A stretch of 14,676 nucleotides of DNA from Candidatus Neomicrothrix sp. UBA4542 (GCA_002388005.1 DGLO01000056.1:1-14676), one strand, 5' to 3'. Shown: positions 1 to 6,852, numbered from the stretch's first letter. Notes: generated from the letters alone by a model not told the origin. Numbers and translations are program-made.

Positions 1-831
1 GACTTCAGTCATGCGATGTGTCGCGTTTATAACGACTGGGCTTGGGAAACCTTTGGCCCATATAACGACCGGTTGCTTGCCATGGCGTGCATTGCTCCCG
101 CGGGTCTAGATAACGCGATCGCCGAAATTCAGCGCTGCGCAGAACTGGGGTTCAAAGGGTTACAACTTCCCAGCAAACCAATCTGGGGTGCCCCCGACCA
201 TGAGGCTTTGAACTACAACCTCAAGGAATTCGATCCCTTGTGGGAAGCCATAGTGGAGGTGGACTTACCAGTCACATTTCACATTTCGACCGGCCGAGAT
301 CCTCGAACCGCCCGTAGCCGAGGAGGCGCTGTCATAAATTACGCGGTTCATGCTCTGGCTCAGAACATTGAACCGATCGCAAATCTTTGCGCGTCCGGGG
401 TAGCCGAACAATTCCCGACGTTGAGATTTGGGAGTGTCGAAGCTGGCATCGGGTGGGTTCCGTGGGCCATCCAAGCAATGGACGAGGCATACGTGAAACA
501 CCACTGGGCGGTAAGACCAAAGCTTGAACTACTGCCCAGCGAATATTTCAAGCGGCAAGGATTTGCGACTTTCCAGGAGGACGCTGCAGGCTTGGATTTG
601 GCTTTGCAGCATGACTTGGTCCCTAACTTCATGTGGGCCAGCGATTATCCGCACCACGAAGGCTCGTGGCCTCATTCCGCAGAAGCGATTGAACGGACGA
701 TGGGGGAGTTGGACGATGCCAGCCGAGCGAAAATCTTGGGGTTGAATGCAGCTGAAATATTTAACATCCCAATTCCTGAACGCTTTTTGGGTCATACAGA
801 CGCGCAAACCGTCGCCGCGGGGCTCCCTTAA
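1..831 (+). CDS. Amidohydrolase family 2 (metal-dependent hydrolase), 5' end outside the window
   Basis: The reading frame is open from base 1 and the first ATG in it (16) lies inside conserved family sequence (MCRVYNDW, WETFGPY), so this is the C-terminal 276 residues of a longer protein, usually about 350-400 residues. Visible hallmarks of the Amidohydro_2 TIM-barrel family are a strand with FHISTGRDP, the segment VEAGIGWVPWAIQAMDEAY, the motif MWASDYPHHEGSWPHS, whose Asp is a typical metal or catalytic residue, and the terminal KILGLNAAEIFNI. The N-terminal metal-binding HxH motif would be upstream of the window. Family members include decarboxylases and hydrolases of aromatic or lactone substrates, so the substrate cannot be named. 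It precedes dnaB by about 200 bp in the same direction but is probably a separate unit. Confidence 0.88.
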   Translation, partial: DFSHAMCRVYNDWAWETFGPYNDRLLAMACIAPAGLDNAIAEIQRCAELGFKGLQLPSKPIWGAPDHEALNYNLKEFDPLWEAIVEVDLPVTFHISTGRDPRTARSRGGAVINYAVHALAQNIEPIANLCASGVAEQFPTLRFGSVEAGIGWVPWAIQAMDEAYVKHHWAVRPKLELLPSEYFKRQGFATFQEDAAGLDLALQHDLVPNFMWASDYPHHEGSWPHSAEAIERTMGELDDASRAKILGLNAAEIFNIPIPERFLGHTDAQTVAAGLP

Positions 832-844
832 AGTCTCGCTAAAG

Positions 845-859
845 GCGTGATTTCCACGC
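845..859 (+). other. Small hairpin downstream of the amidohydrolase gene
   Basis: GCGTG and CACGC can pair around a 5-nt loop (ATTTC), 13 bp after the stop codon. No T-tract follows, so it is at best a weak or factor-assisted terminator. Confidence 0.3.
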
Positions 860-930
860 GACGCGCGAATTCCTTAGGAAATGGCTCCAATCGGCTACGC
901 GCAGTGGTCTGTCACATAGCTGTCATCTTC

Positions 931-957
931 TGTGGATAACTTCGGGGGTTTTCCACA
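931..957. promoter_or_regulatory. Pair of facing DnaA-box-like sites upstream of dnaB
   Basis: TGTGGATAA at 931-939 is the exact reverse complement of the classical DnaA box TTATCCACA. TTTTCCACA at 949-957 differs from that consensus at one position and points the other way. Together, TGTGGATAAC and GTTTTCCACA form a 9-of-10 inverted repeat with a 7-bp spacer. The pair lies 71 bp upstream of the preferred dnaB start and 23 bp upstream of an alternative one. DnaA binding here would link dnaB expression to replication initiation; that role is inferred from the sites alone. Confidence 0.6.
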
Positions 958-1027
958 GAAAATGGGGCCTCAATCCCCAATGTCTGCCCCTAGTTCTACA
1001 CATGAACTATCTGACAAGCTAACGACG

Positions 1028-2401
1028 ATGACCAACGACCCCTCTTTCAATCCACCACCATCTAACCCAAATGCCAGAGTGCCCCCACATAACGTGGATG
1101 CTGAGGCATCACTACTAGGAGCAATGCTTCTATCTCGCGATGCCATTGGGCCCGCAGTCGAAACGCTTAGCGGTGACCAATTCTATGTCCCGGCGCATGG
1201 TTACATCTTCGACGCTGTGGCTTCGTTGTACGGGTCAGGAGAACCCGCTGACCCTGTCACGGTTGCCGAAGAACTCACTAGATCCGGTCTTCTTGACCAA
1301 GTTGGTGGGCCCCAGCGGCTACTTGAGTTGCAGACGTTGACCCCGGCTTCGTCCAATGCGGGTCGTTACGCGCGAATCGTGGAAGAACACGCCATGCTTC
1401 GCCGCCTCATTGGAGTTGCCGGCGACATCGTGGAATTGGGCTACAGCAGGCCGGAGGACGTAGTCAAAACTGTTGACGAAGCTGAAGCCATGATGTTCCA
1501 AATTGCTGAACGTCGGGTTGTCGACACGACCAAGCCCATTCGCGAATTACTTGACGCCAACCTTGACCGCCTAGAGGAGTTGTACGAACAGGGCAACGCG
1601 ATCACCGGGCTCCCCACCGGTTATATCGACTTTGACGAACTTCTTTCTGGTTTACAACCCAGCAACCTCGTCGTTGTTGGCGCGCGTCCTTCCATGGGTA
1701 AGACAGCCTTTGCCTTGGGGATGGCGGCAAGCGCTGCCCTGGAGGCACAACGTCCAGTGCTGTTCTTTTCTTTGGAGATGGGCCACCTTGAGTTGACTCA
1801 GAGGCTCCTTTGCTCGGACGCTCGAGTCGATTCGCAGAGAATGCGAAACGGGAATCTTTCCGAAGACGACTGGCCCAAGATCACGCGAGCGGTAGGAAAG
1901 CTCGGTGAAGCTCCAATATGGATTGACGACAATCCAAACTTGACGGTAATGGAAATCCGGGCAAAAGCTCGGAGACTGAAAAGTCGTCTAGGCGACCTCG
2001 GGATGATAGTCGTCGACTATTTACAGCTAATGAGTGGTCGAGGGAATGCCGAGAATCGCCAGGTTGAGGTTTCAGAAATGTCACGTGGTTTAAAGATCCT
2101 CGCCCGCGAACTCGAGACCCCAATAGTTGCTATATCCCAACTCAGTCGAGGACTCGAGTCGCGGACTGATAAACGGCCCATGCTTTCAGATCTTCGAGAA
2201 TCCGGGTCTATAGAACAAGATGCCGACGTCGTTGCTTTTCTCTACCGCGACGAGGTGTACAACCCCGAATCACCTGACATTGGGTCAGCTGAAGTTATTG
2301 TCGCGAAACATCGCAATGGCCCAACGGGCACGGTGCGACTTGCTTGGCTCAGCAATTACACAAGATTCGCGAATATGAGCCGGTACCAAGACCAGACATA
2401 A
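1028..2401 (+). CDS. dnaB: Replicative DNA helicase DnaB
   Basis: Hexameric 5'-3' helicase that unwinds the fork and recruits primase. From ATG 1028 the product is 457 residues. The N-terminal DnaB domain starts at RVPPHNVDAEASLLGAML. The RecA-like domain carries Walker A GARPSMGKTA (residues 218-227, Lys225), Walker B MIVVDYLQL (Asp330), the SQLSRGLE and LSDLRESGSIEQDAD motifs, and near the end KHRNGPTG, which holds the arginine-finger region. There is no intein. The frame stays open back to GTG 932, but that codon lies inside a DnaA box. ATG 980 (473 residues) is a real alternative; neither start has a good Shine-Dalgarno, and I chose 1028 because it is closest to the conserved domain. Confidence 0.97.
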   Translation: MTNDPSFNPPPSNPNARVPPHNVDAEASLLGAMLLSRDAIGPAVETLSGDQFYVPAHGYIFDAVASLYGSGEPADPVTVAEELTRSGLLDQVGGPQRLLELQTLTPASSNAGRYARIVEEHAMLRRLIGVAGDIVELGYSRPEDVVKTVDEAEAMMFQIAERRVVDTTKPIRELLDANLDRLEELYEQGNAITGLPTGYIDFDELLSGLQPSNLVVVGARPSMGKTAFALGMAASAALEAQRPVLFFSLEMGHLELTQRLLCSDARVDSQRMRNGNLSEDDWPKITRAVGKLGEAPIWIDDNPNLTVMEIRAKARRLKSRLGDLGMIVVDYLQLMSGRGNAENRQVEVSEMSRGLKILARELETPIVAISQLSRGLESRTDKRPMLSDLRESGSIEQDADVVAFLYRDEVYNPESPDIGSAEVIVAKHRNGPTGTVRLAWLSNYTRFANMSRYQDQT

Positions 2402-2407
2402 CGGTTA

Positions 2408-2620
2408 TTGATCGTGTTCCTCGGCCCCGACTTAATTCCTTTGTTGATGCTCGCTCTCGGCGGGGCACTCTTCGTTGGCAACGCACTAGCGATGCTTCGA
2501 CCGCGTGGTGGACCACGTGGGGGTGATGAACTTGCGCGAGCACCGGTTGGGAGGAGCATGGTCATGGTGGTTGTTGGGCTGGTGGCCGCGATATGGGCCC
2601 TGGCGACGCTTTTCCGCTGA
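2408..2620 (+). CDS. Small two-helix membrane protein, unknown function
   Basis: I do not recognise this 70-residue protein. It begins 6 bp after the dnaB stop, so it is probably co-transcribed and translationally coupled. Residues about 6-28 (LIPLLMLALGGALFVGNALAML) and 47-68 (GRSMVMVVVGLVAAIWALATLF) are hydrophobic helices. They are joined by a Gly/Arg-rich cytoplasmic-looking loop (RPRGGPRGG) and the chain ends in Arg. The TTG start at 2408 is the longest option; GTG 2414 or ATG 2444 are possible, and no clear ribosome binding site separates them. The reality of the gene is inferred from tight spacing and a coherent membrane topology. Nothing indicates a role in replication beyond position. 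Confidence 0.6.
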   Translation: MIVFLGPDLIPLLMLALGGALFVGNALAMLRPRGGPRGGDELARAPVGRSMVMVVVGLVAAIWALATLFR

Positions 2621-2784
2621 GCCTGGACGAGATAGTCCCGTCTCTTTGAGGATCGCAAGGCCCTGAGGAACATTCATGGGGGGTATCTGTTCTTTGACGC
2701 CTGGCACATGGAGTGATCGCCGACTACTCATCTGGCCGCGGGCGACTGGGCTATTCGTCGGTTCGTGGAGGTAGATTCGGGCGG

Positions 2785-3678
2785 ATGACTGATTGGGCGC
2801 TGTTGACAGCGAGGAGTGGCTTGGTGTGTCACGACCTGGTCGGTTGGATGATGTGGGACCGGCGAGCGATTCGAGGGTATGAAGCTCTTGGTGTGCCTAA
2901 TGGTCTGGGGTGGGTCGTGGCTTGGCGGCTCGCCTCTCTGGGCGATGTCGCACCCGCAGTTGCTGCCGCTGCTACCTATTCGATTAACCCGTCAGTGATC
3001 GCTGCAGTGATGAACGCCTATCAGGAGGTCACTGACGCCGAGTCAATCCTGGGTGTCCGCGACGCGGCTGTGGAACCTGGCCTTGACGAGATTGTCCCGG
3101 GGCTGACCGATGAACTGGGTAGCTTCGCTGACGCATTGTGGCGTGGCGTGGATTCAGTGCACTTTGGTGGTAGGCCGATGTTCGCTGCTCATCGAGACAA
3201 GCCGCGACCCGTAGATATCAACTCTGGATTGTCGGCCTGGCTCGCCGTGAATTGTTTGCGCGAATTGCGGGGTGACAATCACTGGGCGTTATGCGGCAGC
3301 GAGGATCTTGACGATGTCGAAGTTGGGTTACTTCATTCGGCGCTGGTGGATCTTGATGAATACGGTACTGAGGAGTGGATCGCTCGTAGCCGCGGTAACG
3401 ACGACGAAGCCGTGATTCGGGGGTGGGCCCGGCTAGAGACCAAAGGCTTGGCGTCCAATGGTGCGCTCAACGACGAGGGTCACCGCTTCCGGCTACATCT
3501 TGAGGCACGCACCGATGCCCTCACTGCACCCGCTTGGAGGGCAGTGGGCGAAGAAGCGGCCACTCGATTCTGCGCGCTCGTTGAACCACACCATGACGCA
3601 TTCGTCGCCAGAATTGATGCGACCGCCGGGCCGCGTTGGATGCCAGCGGTGCGCGTAAAAACGATGCCCCCCGCATGA
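2785..3678 (+). CDS. SCO6745-family protein (actinobacterial, function unassigned)
   Basis: The 297-residue product matches my memory of the SCO6745 family of actinobacteria. That family has an N-terminal helical part followed by a pattern of the type GRPxxAA...PxP...LW...LREhRGD.H.aAL...GL. Here this reads GGRPMFAAHRDKPRP, AVNCLRELRGDNHWALCGSEDL, then RGNDDEAVIRGWARLETKGL and a C-terminal helix with LHLEARTDALTAPAWRAVGEE. The part from EAVIRGWARLETKGL to ALNDEGHRF looks like a winged helix, as in MarR-like proteins, and a DNA- or ligand-binding role has been assumed for relatives. ATG 2785 was chosen because a GGAGG lies upstream (2767-2771, 13 nt away); the frame extends to GTG 2713 but that part has no conserved look. 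Codons are slightly more G+C-rich than in the neighbouring genes. Confidence 0.75.
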   Translation: MTDWALLTARSGLVCHDLVGWMMWDRRAIRGYEALGVPNGLGWVVAWRLASLGDVAPAVAAAATYSINPSVIAAVMNAYQEVTDAESILGVRDAAVEPGLDEIVPGLTDELGSFADALWRGVDSVHFGGRPMFAAHRDKPRPVDINSGLSAWLAVNCLRELRGDNHWALCGSEDLDDVEVGLLHSALVDLDEYGTEEWIARSRGNDDEAVIRGWARLETKGLASNGALNDEGHRFRLHLEARTDALTAPAWRAVGEEAATRFCALVEPHHDAFVARIDATAGPRWMPAVRVKTMPPA

Positions 3679-3698
3679 GACAGGTGATCCGGCTGGGT

Positions 3699-3717
3699 AA
3701 AACGGTGAAGCACACCG
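3699..3717 (-). terminator. Intrinsic terminator of tRNA-Gly
   Basis: Read on the minus strand, CGGTG and CACCG pair around a 5-nt loop and are followed directly by TTTT. The hairpin starts 9 nt past the encoded CCA of the tRNA, the right place for its terminator. The stem is short (5 bp) and the U-run is only four. Confidence 0.6.
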
Positions 3718-3725
3718 GTCGAAAA

Positions 3726-3799
3726 TGGAGCGGGTGACGGGAATCGAACCCGCGTTCTCAGCTTGGGAAGCTGACGTTCTGCCATTGAACTACACCCGC
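3726..3799 (-). tRNA. tRNA-Gly (anticodon CCC), CCA encoded
   Basis: The reverse complement folds as a complete cloverleaf. The acceptor GCGGGTG pairs with CACCCGC. The D arm contains GTTCAATGGCAGAAC. The anticodon stem TCAGC/GCTGA surrounds the loop TTCCCAA, giving anticodon CCC, which reads GGG. The T arm GCGGG-TTCGATT-CCCGT follows, then discriminator T and a genome-encoded CCA (3726-3728). The body is 71 nt without CCA. It is a single tRNA, not part of an array, with its own promoter and terminator. Confidence 0.96.
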
Positions 3800-3825
3800 A
3801 GGACCAACTGCCGTGTGGAAAGTGA

Positions 3826-3853
3826 AGTTTAACGAAGCGGCGCGCCTTGTCAC
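3826..3853 (-). promoter_or_regulatory. Predicted promoter of tRNA-Gly
   Basis: On the minus strand GTGACA (3848-3853; 5 of 6 to TTGACA) and TAAACT (3826-3831; fits TANNNT) are 16 bp apart. They sit about 27 bp upstream of the tRNA 5' end, leaving a short 5' leader for RNase P. The -35 overlaps the edge of the nested inverted repeat at 3836-3909. Confidence 0.5.
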
Positions 3854-3909
3854 TTGCCGGGCCGGCAAGCCGCCAGTTCTCGGGTCAGCCCCTCCAGGGA
3901 CGCGCCGCT
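3836..3909. repeat. Nested G+C-rich inverted repeat between tRNA-Gly and dcd
   Basis: AGCGGCGCG (3836-3844) and CGCGCCGCT (3901-3909) are perfect complements. The pairing continues inward (CCTTG 3845-3849 with CAGGG 3895-3899) if A3900 bulges, giving about 14 bp. Inside lies a second perfect dyad, CTTGCCGG-G-CCGGCAAG (3853-3869), and a weaker GGG/CCC pair (3882-3884/3889-3891). It could be a structured RNA, a DNA-binding dyad between two diverging promoters, or a REP-like palindromic element; the sequence does not decide. Confidence 0.65.
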
Positions 3910-3914
3910 AGGCT
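3909..3914 (+). promoter_or_regulatory. dcd: Candidate -10 element for a leaderless dcd transcript
   Basis: TAGGCT fits the actinobacterial TANNNT -10 pattern and ends 9 bp before the dcd ATG, the spacing expected for transcription starting at or next to the start codon. No Shine-Dalgarno is visible before dcd, which agrees with a leaderless mRNA. No convincing -35 is seen. Confidence 0.4.
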
Positions 3915-3923
3915 GCGTTTCTC

Positions 3924-4484
3924 ATGATCCTCTCCGACCGCACTATTCGTGAACTTCTGGCGGATGGACGTATTGTGATTGATCCGCTTGATCCGACAGA
4001 TATCCAGCCATCTTCAGTGGACCTGCATCTAGACGACAGATTTCGGGTCTTTTTGAATCACACCCGGCGAGTGATCGACGTGAAAGAAGACCAGAGCGAC
4101 CTGACAGAAGAAGTAATGGTTGACGGCGATGACGCGTTCGTTCTGCATCCAGGGGAATTCGCGCTTGGATCGACGCTCGAAAGGATCGCTATCCCCGACG
4201 ATCTGGTCGGACGTATAGAAGGAAAGTCGTCTCTTGGCAGGCTGGGGTTGTTAATTCATACGACCGCAGGATTTGTTGATGCGGGCTGGGATGGTCACCT
4301 CACTCTTGAACTGTCGAATGTCGCCAATCTTCCGATCACCCTTTATCCGGGCATGAAGATCGGCCAAATCAGCTTCATCCAAATGACTACCGCTGCGGAT
4401 GTTCCGTACGGTGCGTCGTCGTTAGGATCGAAATATCGAGGGCAACGTGGCCCGACCCCTAGCCGGTTCCACGAAAACTTTTGA
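3924..4484 (+). CDS. dcd: dCTP deaminase, probably the bifunctional dCTP deaminase/dUTPase
   Basis: Deaminates dCTP to dUTP; the mycobacterial type also hydrolyses dUTP to dUMP, feeding thymidylate synthesis without releasing dUTP. The 186-residue length and sequence closely follow Mycobacterium tuberculosis Dcd. Shared stretches are ILSDRTIRE, IQPSSVDLHL, FVLHPGEFALGSTLE, GRIEGKSSLGRLGL (residues 97-109, with Ser103 and Arg106), TTAGFVDAGWDGHLTLELSN (catalytic-type Glu129), ITLYPGMKIGQ and the C-terminal nucleotide-closing KYRGQRGPTPS. The TAGF segment, rather than the enteric AHRID form, is what points to the bifunctional subgroup. It stands alone after the tRNA and ends 15 bp from the convergent oxidoreductase gene. 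Confidence 0.97.
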   Translation: MILSDRTIRELLADGRIVIDPLDPTDIQPSSVDLHLDDRFRVFLNHTRRVIDVKEDQSDLTEEVMVDGDDAFVLHPGEFALGSTLERIAIPDDLVGRIEGKSSLGRLGLLIHTTAGFVDAGWDGHLTLELSNVANLPITLYPGMKIGQISFIQMTTAADVPYGASSLGSKYRGQRGPTPSRFHENF

Positions 4485-4499
4485 CTACAGGCGAACCGT

Positions 4500-6710
4500 T
4501 CACTCGGTAGTTGCTTCGAGCGCCTCCACTAAGTGGATCGCGATATCAGCGACTTTGACTTCGTCCTCTTCAAAGCCATGAGCTTTCACGCCGTCATCAA
4601 TCATGACGTAGCAGAAGGGACAAGCCGTAGCTATACGACTCGCCCCGGTCTCTATGAGTTCTTCGGAACGTTCATCATTGACTTTTGTGCCAATGGTTTC
4701 TTCCATCCACATTCGCGCCCCACCGGCCCCACAGCACATGCCTTCGGTTCCGTTTCTTGGGGCTTCAACGATTTCCACTCCGGCCAGGTTGCCGATGACG
4801 TTTCTTGGCGACATGTACACGTCGTTGTGACGACCCAGGTAACACGAATCGTGATAAACGATTCGCTCTTCCAACCGGGCTTCACTTAAATCAAGTGCTC
4901 CTGATGCCACAAGTTCTTCCAAGAACTGGGTGTGGTGCCATACCTCCCAGTTGCCGCCGTATTGGGGGTATTCGTTCTTCAATGTGTTGAAACAGTGAGG
5001 GCATTGAGTGACGATCTTCCGAACACCCATCTCGTTTAGGCTGCTGACGTTTTGAGCAGCGAGCATTTGAAAGAGGTACTCGTTGCCCGAACGACGTGCG
5101 CTGTCGCCCGTGCACATTTCCGATGGACCCAGGATCGCGAAATCAACACCGGCTCGATTCAACAACTTGGCAGTTGCCTCCGAAACCTTCTGGTTCTTGT
5201 CATCGAAAGAACCCGCACAACCAACCCAATAGAGGTATTCATGGTCGAAGGGGTCGGAAGGGTCAACAACTTCGACATCTAAATCTTTAGCCCAGTCAGC
5301 GCGTTCACCGTTGTTCATATTCCAAGGGTTGGCGTTGTTTTCCATGCCTCGGAACGCGCCCCCGAGTTCGCTAGGAAAGTCGCTTTCCATAAGCGTGAGA
5401 TAGCGGCGCATATCAAGAATCTTGTCGAGGATTTCGATATTGACAGGACAGGCTTCGTCGCAAGCCCTGCAACTGGTGCAGGACCAAAGTTCCTCAGTAC
5501 TAATGCGCTCGAACAAATTGTTTGCGCTGACCGTTATTTCTCGATCTGTGCCAATTGGCGGGGACACCTCTCCGTGTTCACCAGTTGCCGCCATTATTTC
5601 CCCGGTCTTCAGCACGATTTCTCTGGGGTCCAGGGGTTTTCCTGTTGCGTGGGCCGGGCATACCGCGGTGCAGCGCCCGCACATGGTGCAACTGTCGGTG
5701 TCTAACAGCTGTTTCCAGGTGAAATCTTCGATAACCGACGCCCCGATGGTTTCGATGTCTTCTGCCTCCATGAGATCTGGCAGAGCCCGCATTGCTCCTT
5801 TCGGCCGTTCCCGGTCTTTGAGATACATGTTGAGCGGAGAAGTGAACATATGGCGGAGCATCGTGACTGGTAACAGCACGAGAAAAGCCATGAAACAGAC
5901 GACGTGGCTAACCCAGAGTGCCTGATGCCAACCGGCTACAGAATCAATGCCGTCAACTAACGCCGAAAGTGGGTAACCAACGAAAGACCATTGCTCGTAG
6001 GTTGGGCGCCCTTCCAAAGCAATCCGAAATGCCTCGGCTGCAAAGCCTGTCACCCCAAGGCCCAATAGAACACCGAGGATGACAGCATGCTCGGGTCGCG
6101 TTTTGATGCGTATGCGATACGGCCTTTGGACATATCGACGAACAACTGACCAAGCCATGCCGCAGGTGAAAGCAAGACCTGCGAGATCTCCCACAAAACT
6201 GAATCCCTGGTAAGTACCGCCGTGGAGAAACTTCAATCTCTCGGGAAGTTGATGGTCGATTTCAAGGGTGGTGGTGACAGCCAGGAGAACTAAAAAGCCG
6301 TAGTAGAGAAGGGCGTGCATTACCCCAGCGACAGGGTCACGCAACAAGGTTTGCATCATTACCCCAGCCCGGTAGTCGCGCATTCTTCGCTGCGCGTTGG
6401 CCCCGGTAGTGGCTCGACGGTCAGGCGCTCCGCGTTCCCAGTTCCGCACACGTTGAGCGAAATTCCATGCCCCGAACACGATGAGGAAAGGCGTAATGAC
6501 ATAAAAGGCGAGCTGTAAGGCGCCAGGGATGTTGCCGAACACCTCTCGGTGTACTGGATTGTGGTTGTGGAACCCAAAAGCGGACGCAGCGATTCCAGAA
6601 ATTGCAGTCACCGAAGCGAACGCAACTCCGATAGTGAGCGCGAGATGGTGCGGTTTGATTCGTGCTTGCACGTAGGCCAAGTTACCGGACAGGTTGTCGA
6701 TGAACCGCAC
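4500..6710 (-). CDS. Membrane-anchored HdrD/EtfD-like iron-sulfur oxidoreductase
   Basis: 736 residues in three parts. First come about six membrane helices (near 22-46, 63-85, 131-150, 171-190, 207-231, 262-288), with membrane histidines that could hold heme as in NarI-like subunits. Then two 4Fe-4S clusters: CTMCGRCTAVCP (Cys341, 344, 347, 351) and CTSCRACDEACP (Cys411, 414, 417, 421). Last are two CCG domains as in heterodisulfide reductase HdrD: Cys498, 533, 570, 573 and Cys623, 659/660, 697, 700. This architecture matches mycobacterial Rv0338c (EtfD), thought to pass electrons from electron-transfer flavoprotein to menaquinone during fatty acid oxidation. I infer a quinone-linked Fe-S reductase; the donor is not shown here and no etfAB is in the window. 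The start is GTG 6710, with no clear ribosome binding site. Confidence 0.9.
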   Translation of the reverse strand: MRFIDNLSGNLAYVQARIKPHHLALTIGVAFASVTAISGIAASAFGFHNHNPVHREVFGNIPGALQLAFYVITPFLIVFGAWNFAQRVRNWERGAPDRRATTGANAQRRMRDYRAGVMMQTLLRDPVAGVMHALLYYGFLVLLAVTTTLEIDHQLPERLKFLHGGTYQGFSFVGDLAGLAFTCGMAWSVVRRYVQRPYRIRIKTRPEHAVILGVLLGLGVTGFAAEAFRIALEGRPTYEQWSFVGYPLSALVDGIDSVAGWHQALWVSHVVCFMAFLVLLPVTMLRHMFTSPLNMYLKDRERPKGAMRALPDLMEAEDIETIGASVIEDFTWKQLLDTDSCTMCGRCTAVCPAHATGKPLDPREIVLKTGEIMAATGEHGEVSPPIGTDREITVSANNLFERISTEELWSCTSCRACDEACPVNIEILDKILDMRRYLTLMESDFPSELGGAFRGMENNANPWNMNNGERADWAKDLDVEVVDPSDPFDHEYLYWVGCAGSFDDKNQKVSEATAKLLNRAGVDFAILGPSEMCTGDSARRSGNEYLFQMLAAQNVSSLNEMGVRKIVTQCPHCFNTLKNEYPQYGGNWEVWHHTQFLEELVASGALDLSEARLEERIVYHDSCYLGRHNDVYMSPRNVIGNLAGVEIVEAPRNGTEGMCCGAGGARMWMEETIGTKVNDERSEELIETGASRIATACPFCYVMIDDGVKAHGFEEDEVKVADIAIHLVEALEATTE

Positions 6711-6753
6711 CTACGGTACGGAAGATTCGTGTCACATGCTTCTCAACGTGTGT

Positions 6754-6764
6754 CCGATTATCGG
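6754..6764. promoter_or_regulatory. Palindrome with GATAAT -10-like core ahead of the Fe-S oxidoreductase gene
   Basis: CCGAT-T-ATCGG is a perfect 5-bp dyad. On the minus strand it contains GATAAT (6757-6762), one base from the TATAAT consensus, about 47 bp upstream of the oxidoreductase GTG. I could not find a matching -35. It may be a promoter with an overlapping operator. Confidence 0.35.
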
Positions 6765-6824
6765 TGTGACGGATAGGGCCACTCACGGGGTGGAGTTTCA
6801 TGTGCGGCGGGTGGATGCAAGGCT

Positions 6825-6852
6825 CAACGCCAAGTTTATTTTTTTGGCGTTG
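6825..6852. repeat. Hairpin / inverted repeat with T-rich loop upstream of the PII gene
   Basis: CAACGCCAA (6825-6833) and TTGGCGTTG (6844-6852) are perfect 9-bp complements around a 10-nt T-rich loop. A further TTGGCGT at 6865-6871 repeats the right arm exactly 21 bp downstream. Because the T-run is in the loop, this does not look like an ordinary terminator; binding sites for a regulator of the PII gene are likelier. Confidence 0.55.

Noticed and set aside
877..886. GGAAATGGCT shared with 11952-11961, both upstream of core genes
   Set aside because: A single 10-base match in two intergenic regions is compatible with chance and the flanks do not align.
2504..2517. Perfect inverted repeat CGTGGT-GG-ACCACG
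   Set aside because: It encodes the RGGPRGG loop of the small membrane protein; repetitive Gly/Arg codons explain it.
3480..3785. 101-codon minus-strand frame containing VRFPSPAP
   Set aside because: It reads through the tRNA-Gly and across the SCO6745-family gene; such peptide strings are a known artefact of translating tRNA genes.
4495..4508. Small hairpin ACCG/CGGT between dcd and the oxidoreductase gene
   Set aside because: Only 4 bp with no T-run on either strand; too weak to call a bidirectional terminator.
5422..5925. 167-codon open frame on the plus strand
   Set aside because: It lies wholly opposite the Fe-S cluster and helix coding part of the oxidoreductase, has no recognisable family features and no ribosome binding site; it is an antisense shadow.
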